DNA of 64,000 nucleotides from Sphingomonas trueperi (GTDB lineage Bacteria > Pseudomonadota > Alphaproteobacteria > Sphingomonadales > Sphingomonadaceae). The stretch spans positions 186,001-250,000 of the forward strand of contig NZ_JAATJB010000004.1 in assembly GCF_011927635.1 (NCBI RefSeq). The letters are read 5' to 3'. Positions 8,655 through 18,000 of this stretch are shown here, in pieces. The stretch's first letter is position 1, and each line of letters begins with the position of its first letter. A program made the translations under genes and the position numbers. Below the pieces are notes generated by a model. That model searched no databases and was not told the DNA's origin. It worked only from the letters and a program-made list of their open reading frames with translations.

Positions 8655-10138
8655 AGGATCTCCGTCTTCAGCCCGGACCGATCGAGCTTGCCATTGGCGT
8701 TGCGCGGCAGGCTTTCCCGCCAGACATAGCGCGCCGGTTGCTGGAAGCTGGGAAGCTCCCGCCGCAACCGCGCGCGCAGATCCTCTTCGCGGCTGCCGTC
8801 GCCGCGCGCGACGACCAGGATCGCCTGGCCGAGCCGCGGATCGGGAACCCCGAACGCCACCGCCTCGCTGGTCTCGCCGCCGGCGACCACCGCCTCCTCG
8901 ATCTCGGTCGGGCTGATGCGGTTGCCGGAGGATTTGATCATCTCGTCGTCGCGGCCGACGAAGCGGAGCAGCCCGTCGGCATCCTCGGCCACGGTGTCGC
9001 CGGACCATACCGCCACACCCTGGTGCTCGGCGAAGCTCGGCGCCGGACGGAAGCGCAGCGCCGTGCGCTCCGGATCGCGCCAATAGCCCTTGGCCACCAG
9101 CGGCCCGGCATGGACGAGCTCGCCCTGCTGCGCGCGACGCCCCTCGGCATCGACGATCAGGATTTCGGCGAAGGGAATGGCGCGGCCGATCGATTCCGGG
9201 TGCGTGTCGACCAGCGACGGATCGAGATAGGTAGAACGAAATGCCTCGGTGAGGCCATACATCGCGTATAGGTCGGCGGCGGGAAAGCGGCTGCGCAGCC
9301 CCTGCACCAGCGGCCGCGTGAGCGCCCCGCCCGAGTTGGTCAGCCGTCGGAGCGATGCCGCGGTCTCCCCCGGCCATTCGCCCTCGAGCAGTTGCACCCA
9401 CAGCGGCGGCACGCCTGCCAGGGTGGTGATGCCGAAGCGCGCCACCGCCTTCACCACGTCACGCGCCGTCAGATAGTCGAGCGGCACCACCCGCGCGCCT
9501 GCCGCCCAGGTCGAGAAAAGCTGGTTCTGGCCATAGTCGAAGCTCAGCGGCAGCACGCCCAGCACGCGATCCCCGGGCGCGATCTTGAGATACTGCGCGA
9601 CGCTGATCGCCCCGAGCCAGAGATTGGCATGGCTGAGCATCACCCCCTTGGGCCGCCCGGTCGAGCCCGAGGTGTAGAGGATCGCCGCCAGCGCATCGGG
9701 ATGGCCGCTCGTGGGCGGCAGCCGATCGGTGCCGACCAGATCCTCCTCGATGACGATCCGGCAGTCGGCGGGCACGTCCCCCGGCGCCAGCGCGGCCAGC
9801 CGCGCCTGCTGCGTTATCAGCAACCGCGCGCCGCTGTCCGCCAGGATATGCGCGACCTGCGCGCGCTTGAGCGCCGGGTTGATCGGCACATGGACCAGCC
9901 CGGCGCGGGGTCCGGCAAGCGGCAAGAGGCACGCCGCGCGCGTCTTGGGCAGCCAGCTCGCCACCCGCTCGCCGGCGGGCAGGCCGTGCGTGGCGAGCGC
10001 ATGCGCGATGCCGCCCACCGCCGCCTCGAGTTCGGCATAGGTCAGCGTGCCGGCCTTGTCTTCCAAAGCAACGGCGTCCGGCGCGCCACGCAGCGGCAGC
10101 GCGTCTATAAGATGCGGGGCAGGATCGAGCGCGATCAT
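8651..10138 (-). CDS. acyl-CoA ligase (AMP-forming), exosortase A system-associated
   Basis: 495 aa adenylate-forming enzyme. The start is the ATG at 10138; an in-frame extension further upstream crosses the divergent promoter and the ACP gene and is rejected. The AMP-binding motif YTSGSTGRPKGVMLSH is at about 160-175 and AMYGLTEAFRSTYLD is the second core motif. VGRDDEMIKSSGNRISPTEI is the hinge, and the C-terminal lysine motif is NANGKLDRSGLK. It activates a carboxylate, probably to load the acyl carrier protein encoded divergently at 10226. Translationally coupled to the PLP decarboxylase. Confidence 0.9.
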   Translation of the reverse strand: MIALDPAPHLIDALPLRGAPDAVALEDKAGTLTYAELEAAVGGIAHALATHGLPAGERVASWLPKTRAACLLPLAGPRAGLVHVPINPALKRAQVAHILADSGARLLITQQARLAALAPGDVPADCRIVIEEDLVGTDRLPPTSGHPDALAAILYTSGSTGRPKGVMLSHANLWLGAISVAQYLKIAPGDRVLGVLPLSFDYGQNQLFSTWAAGARVVPLDYLTARDVVKAVARFGITTLAGVPPLWVQLLEGEWPGETAASLRRLTNSGGALTRPLVQGLRSRFPAADLYAMYGLTEAFRSTYLDPSLVDTHPESIGRAIPFAEILIVDAEGRRAQQGELVHAGPLVAKGYWRDPERTALRFRPAPSFAEHQGVAVWSGDTVAEDADGLLRFVGRDDEMIKSSGNRISPTEIEEAVVAGGETSEAVAFGVPDPRLGQAILVVARGDGSREEDLRARLRRELPSFQQPARYVWRESLPRNANGKLDRSGLKTEIL

Positions 10139-10225
10139 GCACCACCCATAGTCTTGGCAGCGCCGCCGCCAAGCCTTACGGAAGCGCAAATTTCTTGCAG
10201 GGGAACCCCATTGCGGCCTGAAGCC
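10139..10225. promoter_or_regulatory. divergent intergenic region of the XrtA ligase and ACP genes
   Basis: These 87 bp separate the minus-strand ligase/decarboxylase unit from the plus-strand ACP/hydrolase unit, so promoters for both directions must lie here or inside flanking genes. No clear -35/-10 pair or operator palindrome was recognised. Confidence 0.35.
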
Positions 10226-10483
10226 ATGCTCGACATCGAAACCACCGTCCGCGGCGTGCTGCGCGACGTGCTCGGGTTGAGCGACGAACGCGTCGCCGCG
10301 TTCGACGAGACCACGCCGCTGTTCGGCGCCCTGCCCGAGCTGGATTCGCTCGCCGTCGCCGGTGTGCTGACCGAGATCGAGGACCGGCTGGGCATCCTGA
10401 TCGAGGACGACGAGGTCGACGGCGAGATGCTGGAGAGCTTCGGCACGCTCACCCGCTTTGCCGCACAAAAGGTATTGGGGTGA
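10226..10483 (+). CDS. acyl carrier protein (XrtA locus)
   Basis: 85 aa. A four-helix carrier protein with the phosphopantetheine serine in ALPELDSLAV (Ser41) and acidic flanks typical of ACPs. Start is the ATG at 10226, giving a family-sized protein that begins MLDIETTVRGVL. The stop overlaps the following GTG start (GTGA). Divergent from the AMP ligase, its most likely loading enzyme. It probably carries an amino- or hydroxy-acyl group used in the XrtA-linked envelope pathway. It is not the fatty-acid ACP, since no fab genes are nearby. Confidence 0.85.
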   Translation: MLDIETTVRGVLRDVLGLSDERVAAFDETTPLFGALPELDSLAVAGVLTEIEDRLGILIEDDEVDGEMLESFGTLTRFAAQKVLG

Positions 10484-11121
10484 TCGAACCCTATGACTGG
10501 GCAGGCGGCCGCGAAGCGATGGTGCGCTTCGGTCCCGGCAGCGGCCCTGTCGTCATCGCGGCATTGCCGCTGTTCGAGGAGGCGAACCGCATGCGCGGCT
10601 TCGCCGCGACGATCCTGCGGTCGCTCGCCGAGAACCACGGCATCGCAGGCGTCCTGCCCGAGCTTCCCGGCACCGGCGAAAGCCTGATCCCGAGCGAGCG
10701 TATCGCGATTTCCGATCTGCGCGCGGGCTTCGCCGCAGCGGCCCGCACCGCCGGGGGGCGCGCCTATTCGATGGCGCTGCGCAGCGGCGCGCTGCTGGAT
10801 GGCAGCGTGGTGATCCGTCGCCGCTGGCACTTCGCGCCACAGCCCGGCGACGCGCTGCTGCGCGCACTGCGCCGCATCCACCGCACCGGCGACGCGCCCG
10901 GCTATGGCGGGCACCGCCTGCCCGATACGTTTCTGGACGAGCTGCCCGACTGCCATGTCGAGCCGGCGCGCACGCTGCGGCTGGAAGGCGACACCCGCCC
11001 GGCCGATCGCCTCGTCCCCGGCCGCGCGCTGTGGCGCGAGCCTACACCCGACAACGACCTCGTTCTCGCCACGCTGCTCGCCGATGATCTCGCCGCCTGG
11101 GTGCGCATGTGCGAAGCCTGA
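10480..11121 (+). CDS. alpha/beta-hydrolase-like protein, XrtA hydrolase-2-like
   Basis: 213 aa, GTG start overlapping the ACP stop. VVIAALPLFEEANRMRGFA followed by IAGVLPELPGTGES resembles the N-terminal half of exosortase A-associated hydrolase 2 proteins. No GxSxG elbow is visible; the corresponding position reads YSMALRSGALLDG. It may therefore be a carrier-protein-binding or scaffolding member rather than an active esterase. It overlaps the next gene by 13 bp. Family assignment is moderate, function unknown. Confidence 0.6.
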   Translation: MIEPYDWAGGREAMVRFGPGSGPVVIAALPLFEEANRMRGFAATILRSLAENHGIAGVLPELPGTGESLIPSERIAISDLRAGFAAAARTAGGRAYSMALRSGALLDGSVVIRRRWHFAPQPGDALLRALRRIHRTGDAPGYGGHRLPDTFLDELPDCHVEPARTLRLEGDTRPADRLVPGRALWREPTPDNDLVLATLLADDLAAWVRMCEA

Positions 11122-11855
11122 TCGGCTTTCCCTGCCTGGGCGACATGCTGGTCGGTACGCTCGACAGCGCCTCGGGCGCTACCGGCCTGCTGATCGTGTC
11201 GAGTGGCAACGAGATCCGCAGCGGCCCGCATCGCAGCATGTCGCAGCTCGCCCACCGCATCGCGGCGGCCGGCTATCCGGTGTTTCGCTTCGATCGCCGC
11301 GGCGTCGGCGATTCGGCTGGGACCAACCGGGGCTTTCTGGAGAGCGCCGCGGACATCGCCGCTGCCGCGGGCATCTTCCGGCGCGAGGCGAAGCTGCGCC
11401 GCGTCGTCGCGTTCGGCAATGGCGACGGTGCGACAGCGCTCGCGCTGTTCCACGCGCAGGCGCGGATCGACGCGCTGCTGCTCGCCAATCCCCTGGTTGT
11501 CGGGCCGCCTCCCCCGCCCGAAGAGAAGGATGCAGCCGAGCCAGGTCGAGGCTGGATGCGCCAGATGATCGGACGCGTCGCGGTCCGGCGTCCAGGCATG
11601 CATCGCAGCCTCGGCAGCGAGCTCGCCGCGGCATTCACCGAGGCGGAAGTGCCGATGACCGTGCTGCTCGCCACCCGCGACAAGATCGCTTCGGACTTTG
11701 CCGAGTTCCTGCACAAGCCGGCCTACGCCGCCGCCGGCACCCGCGTCCGCCGCAAGCAGTTCGATACCGCCAGCCATGTCTTTGCCGGCACCGCCGACAA
11801 GGCCTGGCTCTACGAGCGGGTGATCGAGGCGCTCGCCGAGCAGCGAGCGCCCTGA
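11109..11855 (+). CDS. exosortase A system-associated hydrolase 1-like protein
   Basis: 248 aa alpha/beta-hydrolase fold: LLIVSSGNEIRSGPHRSM then FRFDRRGVGDSAG, matching the XrtA-associated hydrolase 1 family. The nucleophile elbow reads FGNGDGATAL, with Gly where Ser or Cys is expected. FDTASHVFAG near the C-terminus could supply the histidine. GTG start at 11109, overlapping the preceding stop. Last gene of the plus-strand ACP operon and convergent with trxB, 7 bp away. A role in releasing or editing the ACP-bound group is inferred from context only. Confidence 0.75.
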   Translation: MRSLIGFPCLGDMLVGTLDSASGATGLLIVSSGNEIRSGPHRSMSQLAHRIAAAGYPVFRFDRRGVGDSAGTNRGFLESAADIAAAAGIFRREAKLRRVVAFGNGDGATALALFHAQARIDALLLANPLVVGPPPPPEEKDAAEPGRGWMRQMIGRVAVRRPGMHRSLGSELAAAFTEAEVPMTVLLATRDKIASDFAEFLHKPAYAAAGTRVRRKQFDTASHVFAGTADKAWLYERVIEALAEQRAP

Positions 11856-11862
11856 CCCTTCG

Positions 11863-12834
11863 TTACTCGGCCGCCTGGGCAACCGTCTCGAAATCGGCCG
11901 CCGCCAGGAAGCGCTCGGCGTCGAGCGCGGCCATGCAGCCGGTGCCCGCAGCGGTGATCGCCTGGCGGTAATGCTTGTCCATCACGTCGCCGCAGGCGAA
12001 CACGCCGGGCACGCTGGTATTGGTCGTGCCCTTCTCGACCTGGATATAACCGTCGTCATCGAGCGCGATATGGCCGCGGAACAGCTCGGTTGCCGGGTGG
12101 TGGCCGATCGCGACGAAGCCGCCGTCGACTTCGAGCATCGACAGCTCCCCGGTGACGGTGTCCTTCAGCTCGATGGCGACCAGGCCCTCGGGCTGGCCGC
12201 CGCCGATGAAGCGGACGACTTCCTTGTTCCACGCCATGGTGATCCGCTCGTTGGCGAACAGGCGCTGCTGGAGGATCTTCTCGGCACGCAGCGAATCGCG
12301 GCGGTGGATCAGCGTCACGTCATGGCTGTGGTTGGTGAGGTAGAGCGCTTCCTCGACCGCGGTGTTGCCGCCACCGATCACCGCCACCTTCTTGCCGCGG
12401 AAGAAGAAGCCGTCGCAGGTCGCGCAGGCACTGACGCCCTTGCCCTTGAGCAGTTCTTCCGAATCGAGGCCGAGCCAGCGCGCCTGGGCACCGGTGGCGA
12501 TCACCAGCGTGTCGCCGGTGTAGACGGTGCCGCCGTCGCCGACGAGGCGGAACGGGCGCTGGCTGACGTCGATCTCGACGATCGTGTCCCACATCATCTG
12601 GGCGCCGACATGCTCGGCCTGGGCTTGCATCTCCTGCATCAGCCAAGGACCCTGGATGACTTCGCGAAAGCCGGGATAATTCTCGACATCGGTGGTGGTC
12701 ATCAGCTGACCACCGGGCTGGATGCCCTGGACGACGATGGGGGCGAGGCCGGCGCGCGCGCCATAGATGGCAGCCGAAAGGCCGGCGGGGCCCGAGCCCA
12801 GGATCAACATGCGGGTAGAATGGGTGGCGGTCAT
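11863..12834 (-). CDS. trxB: thioredoxin-disulfide reductase
   Basis: 323 aa flavoenzyme that passes electrons from NADPH to thioredoxin. The FAD site is LGSGPAGLSAAIYGARAG, the redox-active pair is ACATCDG (Cys137, Cys140), the NADPH site is VIGGGNTAVEEAL, and the C-terminal FAD contact is GVFACGDVMDKHYRQAITAAGTG. Full family length. Its thioredoxin partner trxA lies at 28305. Confidence 0.97.
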   Translation of the reverse strand: MTATHSTRMLILGSGPAGLSAAIYGARAGLAPIVVQGIQPGGQLMTTTDVENYPGFREVIQGPWLMQEMQAQAEHVGAQMMWDTIVEIDVSQRPFRLVGDGGTVYTGDTLVIATGAQARWLGLDSEELLKGKGVSACATCDGFFFRGKKVAVIGGGNTAVEEALYLTNHSHDVTLIHRRDSLRAEKILQQRLFANERITMAWNKEVVRFIGGGQPEGLVAIELKDTVTGELSMLEVDGGFVAIGHHPATELFRGHIALDDDGYIQVEKGTTNTSVPGVFACGDVMDKHYRQAITAAGTGCMAALDAERFLAAADFETVAQAAE

Positions 12835-12973
12835 GCTCTGCTTTCCGACGAATCTTCGACGCCGCTTCTAGAGACAGGGCATCGTCGGAAGCAACATGGC
12901 GTCGCGCGACATATCTGCAACGCCGTGCCGCAGCGGAAAAGCTGTCACGGCACCAAGGCGAAGTTGCTGCCGC

Positions 12974-13111
12974 TCAGCGAAGGATCCACACCGCGACGCT
13001 CGCCCAGAACAGCACGCTGCCCATGGCCATGATCAACAGGCTGCCCGATGCGGCGGGATCGACACCCCGGCCTTCGACCTGTTCCGGCGGCAATTCATGC
13101 AATGCACGCAT
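12974..13111 (-). CDS. 45-aa single-pass membrane protein, unknown function
   Basis: Small reading frame from ATG at 13111 to TGA at 12974. GGAG lies 10 nt upstream of the ATG. The first about 22 residues are polar (RALHELPPEQVEGRGVD); the rest is one hydrophobic segment (LLIMAMGSVLFWASVAVW) ending in Ile-Leu-Arg. That architecture of soluble head plus one helix, together with a good ribosome site, argues for a real gene. It lies between HD-GYP and trxB on the same strand. No family is recognised and no function is claimed. Confidence 0.6.
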   Translation of the reverse strand: MRALHELPPEQVEGRGVDPAASGSLLIMAMGSVLFWASVAVWILR

Positions 13112-13194
13112 TATACTGCGACTCCGTTCAAGCGACCCTCTTCCTGTTCTTGCTTATAGACGATCCGGAATCGCGCGCCGTTCCGGTATTATGC

Positions 13195-14445
13195 CTAATT
13201 TGTTACAGCGACCGGCGGATACAAGTCCAGCGCCGGAATCGCGCTGGGCGCCTCTTCGGGCCGAACGAATCCCACGACCTTGTCGTCGGCCGTTCCCGCG
13301 CTCAGCACCAACGTCCGTGGAGGCAACGCCGCCCCCTCGGCGAAGGAGTGGAAGACGAGCAGCCGCGTTCGTGTCGCCCGCTCCCCGTTTTCAAGCACCA
13401 GGGCCAGCCGATCCGAGGCCAGCCGTACCAGCATGCCAGGCGGATAGAGGTTGATGCTGCGCATGAACTGGAACAGCAATTCGCGATCGAAATGCCCGTC
13501 CCAGCTCCACATCGCGCCGAGTGCCTGCGCTGGGAGCCATGCGCGCTTGTAGGCGCGGTGCGACGTCAGCGCGTCATAGACGTCGCAGATCGCCCCCATC
13601 CGCGCCGGCAGGCTGATGTCGTCGGCCTTCAGCCCGTGCGGATAGCCATTGCCGTCCCAGCGCTCGTGATGGTGGAGGCACACCTCCACCGCCAGCGCCG
13701 GCATGGCGCCGTCTTCTCGCAGCAGCGCCACGCCCTCCTCGGGATGGGTGCGTACCAGCGCGAATTCCTCCGCCGACAGGCGGCCGGGCTTGTCGAGCAC
13801 CGCATCGGGGATCGCCACCTTGCCGACATCGTGGAGCAGCCCGGCAAGCCCGAGCGTGCGCACGGCCTCCTCGTCCATCGCGAGATGCCGCGCCAGGTTG
13901 ACCATCAGCGTGCAGACAGCGACCGAATGAAGATAGGTATATTGGTGCTTGCTCTTGAGCTGGAGCACCCGAAGCAGCGCCGAGGCGTTGCGATCGAGCT
14001 GGCCGGCGATGTCGTCGACCAGCGCGGCGACCTTCTCATGCGCGACCGCCCGTCCCAGCCGAACGTCATCGAACGTGCCGCGCACGGTATCGAGCGCCCC
14101 CGCGACCAGCGCAGCGGCCTCTGCCTGATCGGCAGAGAAACGGGCGGCAGGAGATTCTGGCAGCGGTCGCTTCGCGCGGGCCGCGGACCACGTCGCGGGC
14201 GCATCGGCTTCGTTTCCGTCGCGAACCGCTATGGCCGGCGTATCGCCATCCGACGCCGTCGCCTGCGACCGCGCGACATCGATGATCACACCGCCACGGA
14301 ACGCACGAAGCTTCTGCAGGTCCTCCGTCTCGGTGAGCAGGAAGCGCGTTCGCCAGAAGGGATGCTCCCACCACGAGCCCTCGAAACCGTGGATGAACAT
14401 CCCCAGCCGCACCTCGGCCGCGGGCACCGTCCTCAGCGCCGCCAT
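13195..14445 (-). CDS. HD-GYP domain c-di-GMP phosphodiesterase with DUF3391 N-terminus
   Basis: 416 aa. The N-terminal about 100 residues (VRLGMFIHGFEGSWWEHPFW) match the DUF3391 domain often placed before HD-GYP. The HD-GYP core has HDVGK (about 200) and HHHERWDGNGYP (about 260), so metal and substrate residues are intact. It should hydrolyse c-di-GMP to pGpG or GMP in the cytosol. No membrane segment or receiver domain is present, so it is probably a soluble effector. Proximity to the polysaccharide locus fits c-di-GMP control of exopolysaccharide, but that link is inference. Confidence 0.93.
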   Translation of the reverse strand: MAALRTVPAAEVRLGMFIHGFEGSWWEHPFWRTRFLLTETEDLQKLRAFRGGVIIDVARSQATASDGDTPAIAVRDGNEADAPATWSAARAKRPLPESPAARFSADQAEAAALVAGALDTVRGTFDDVRLGRAVAHEKVAALVDDIAGQLDRNASALLRVLQLKSKHQYTYLHSVAVCTLMVNLARHLAMDEEAVRTLGLAGLLHDVGKVAIPDAVLDKPGRLSAEEFALVRTHPEEGVALLREDGAMPALAVEVCLHHHERWDGNGYPHGLKADDISLPARMGAICDVYDALTSHRAYKRAWLPAQALGAMWSWDGHFDRELLFQFMRSINLYPPGMLVRLASDRLALVLENGERATRTRLLVFHSFAEGAALPPRTLVLSAGTADDKVVGFVRPEEAPSAIPALDLYPPVAVTN

Positions 14446-15059
14446 CGCGAACCCCCTAGCCTATCCGATTCGGGCGCCCCGCAAGAGCGCCTCTCCCCTG
14501 ACACATCACCACGCCTCCCGAAGACTTATGGTTTCTCGCACGCTAAACCGCGCGACCTAATCGACAATGTGCAGATATCGTTAGCCGGGTGCTAACGGGC
14601 CATGGCGACGCCGTGGGCCGCTGCGCCCATACATGCACCTCCTTGCACCTTGCGAGGAAAGAACGGTCCCACCTGAGCGCAGCCATGCGAGAACCGCTCC
14701 TGCAGGAAATACGCCCTCAGAGAAGCCCAAGAATCAGCCAGGCGGCACAACGATCCAAAGCAATACCAATCATAGCAACCAACCAAGCACAACTATTCCG
14801 TGCTTACACCTGCGGACAGCCCCATTTCACGCCACTATAGCGTTCATTTACTTTTTATCTTTCGCCACCGACGAGGCGAATCCGGCGCCGAAGTGGGAAG
14901 AAAAATTACCAGCAGAACCTTCGATAAACACCCGCTACACAAGCGATATTTTTAAACCCTCCTTAACTTCGCCGATGATAGCGCGCGCCCCGCAGCATCA
15001 GGCCCGGCCTGCCTCGAAACGACGAAAAGTCGTCGCTGCGCTAAGAGGGAAGAGCTTCA
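14446..15059. other. 614-bp AT-richer intergenic region before the TonB receptor
   Basis: No convincing gene. The middle part (about 14690-14970) is visibly richer in A and T than the flanks, with T- and A-runs around 14945-14960. A 7-bp hairpin (CGTTAGC, loop of 5, GCTAACG) lies at 14579-14597, and a 5-bp hairpin (ACGAC/GTCGT, loop GAAAA) at 15019-15033 in the probable receptor leader. The region divides HD-GYP and the receptor divergently and likely holds both promoters. Confidence 0.5.
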
Positions 15060-18000
15060 ATGATTTTGATGGATTCCGCGCGTCTTCTGAACCTGCGGTA
15101 TGGCATTTCGACCGCCGCGCTGCTGACCGCGATCGCCGCACCCGCACACGCGCAGACTGCGGCGCCCGTGCAGGTGGCAGACGCTGCCGCCAGCGCGGTT
15201 GAAGCGACGCAAGACCCCGCCACGCCCGATGCGCAGGATCAGGCCGCACCGGCCGATCAGGCGCCCATCGTCGTCACCGGCACGCTGTTCCGCGATTCGA
15301 ACGCCAGCTCGATCTCGCCGGTAACCGTGCTGAGCGCGGCGACGCTGCAGCGCGCGAACATCACGACGGCGCAGGATGCGATCCGCTCGGTCTCGGCCGA
15401 CAGCGCCGGCTCGATCTCGACCGGCTTCAAGAACGGCTTCTCGGCCGGCGGTGCCGCGGTGTCGCTGCGCGGTCTCGGCGTTTCGTCGACCGTAGTGCTG
15501 ATCGACGGTCTCCGCTCGGCGAACTTCCCGCTCAACGACGACGGTCACAATTCCTATGTCGACCTGAATTCGATCCCGTTCAGCGTCGTCGACCGCATCG
15601 AAGTGCTGAAGGACGGCGCCTCCTCCACCTATGGCGCCGACGCCATCGGCGGCGTGGTCAACCTGATCAGCAAGAAGCAGTTCAAGGGCCTCGAAGGCTC
15701 GGTGCAGGCCGGCACCACCGAAAAGGGCGACGGCTCGCGCTATCGTGCGACGCTGACCGCCGGCGTGGGCGACTATCGCGAGAAGGGCTGGAACTTCTAC
15801 ATCAACGGTGAATACACCTATGACGGGTTCATCACCAACCACTCGCGCGGCTATCCGTTCAACACCAACGACCTGCGGCCGAGCGGCCTGACCGACCGCA
15901 ACCGCAACGACGACTCGCTGACGACGTCGAACCCACAGGCGGTCGTGACCCGCGTCTCGCAGACCGACCTCAACAATCCGCTGTCCGGCCAGGTCGGCGA
16001 TCCCACCACCCGGTACCAGCTGCTCAACCCCAACGCCTGCCCCTTCGGCACCTTCACGGTGAACACCAAGGAAGCAAGCGGCACCGGCTGCGCGCACAAC
16101 CTGGCGGACGAATATTCGATCATCCAGCCGAAGCAGCAGCGCTATTCGACCACCGGCCGCCTCAGCGTGCGGCTCGCGGATAACTGGGAAGCGTTCGCCA
16201 CCGGCAGCTACTCGCATTCCGAAGTCACGATCACCGGCGCGCCCTCGAACATCCGCGCGATCCAGCCCTTCGGCGGCTCCCCGGCAGTCGCATCGAGCAA
16301 TCCGGGTATCGTGCTGCCGGTCTATATCTGTGCGTCGGGCGTCAACTGCGCCAGCGCGGCGGATCGCAAGCTGAATCCGAACAACCCCTATGCCGCCGCC
16401 TATGCCGGCAACCCTGCCGATGGTGCCGCGCGCGTCTATTACCTGTTCGGCGACATCCCTGCCGGCAGCTTCCGCTATGTCGATGTGTTCCGCACCTCGG
16501 CCGGCATCTCGGGCGACTTGGGCAACGGGTTCAAGTTCCGCCTGAACGGTGTGTATGCGCGGGACAACTTCAGCGTCACCCAGCGCGGCTTCATCAACAT
16601 TCAGGGGCTGCTGAACGCGATCAACACCGGCGCCTACAACTTCGTCAATCCGGAACAGAACACGGCGGCCGTGCGCAACCAGGTCTCGCCGGATCGCACT
16701 ACGCCGTCCTATTCGACGGTGGCGACGATCGGTGGCTCGCTGCTCAAGTCGCTGCTGCCGCTGGCCGGCGGCGATCTCAACGTGGGCGGCGGCTTCCAGA
16801 TCCGTCGCGAGACGCTGATGAACCGCAACCAAAATGCGGACTTGGCCTATTACGGGCTGAACACCTCTTCGGCACAGGGCCGGCAGACGGTGACGGCAGG
16901 CTTCTTCGAAATCGACGCGCCGTTCACGCGGACCTTCGATCTCAACGTGTCGGGCCGCTACGACCATTATTCGCAGGGCTATAGCCACTTCTCGCCCAAG
17001 GTGGGCGCGAAGTTCAGCCCGATCGAGCAGGTCTCGTTCCGCGCAACCTACTCGCAGGGTTTCCGCGCACCGACCTTCGCGGAATATAACCCCGCCAGCA
17101 GCTACGCCGGCTTCACGACCTTCGCGCCGCCGGCGAGCTTCGTCGCCGCGCACCCGAACAATGCTGCCTATTCGGGCAGCTACAGCATTGGCGCAGCCTC
17201 CACGGGCAATCCGGACATCCTGCCGGAAGTCTCGCGCAGCGTCACGGTCGGCACGATGCTCAAGCCGACGCGCTGGCTCAACATGACGGTCGACTATTAC
17301 AATATCCGCAAGTCGAACCTCATCGTCAGCGGGCCGCTGCAGGCGAAGGCAATCGACGCCTATTACGCCCAGACCACTGCCGCCGCCGGCTGCGCCGCCG
17401 TCGCAGCGGTCGGACAGGGCTACAAGTGCAACGTCGTCGACGGCGTCGACCCGGTAAACCCGACCGCCCTGCCCCGGCTGCTGGTGCTCGACGTGCCCTA
17501 CGTGAACGCCAACTATCAGGTGAGCTCGGGTATCGACATGCAGGCTACCGTCGACCTGCGGCTCGCGGACAGCGTCCGCCTGATCAGCCGCATCGACGCC
17601 ACCCGGGTGCTTCGCCTCGATCTCGTCACTCCCGAGGGCGTGATGCAGAAATATGCGGGTACGCTCGGGCCGTACAACCTCTCGTCGGGCGGCGGTACCC
17701 CGCGCATCCGCGGCAACTGGCAGAACGCGGTCGAGTTCGGCAAGTTTTCGCTCACTGCGACGACCTATTATGTGGGTCGCATCAAGCAGGTGGCTGCCGA
17801 CACCATCAAGGCGGTCAACGGGACGATCGACCTGTCCTGCGCCAACAACAAGGCGCCGATCGTGCAGGGTGGCGACAAGAACTACCAGTGCTACATCCGC
17901 CCGTTCATCTACGCGGATCTCAATGCCGCGGTACAGGTGAATGACCAGTTCCGCTTCTTCCTCAACGTGCAGAACTTCACCAACGCCCGCGCGCCGTTGG

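Noticed and set aside
14633..15202. 189-codon frame running into the TonB receptor
   Set aside because: Overlaps the receptor signal peptide in another frame, has no good ribosome site, and its sequence is low-quality.
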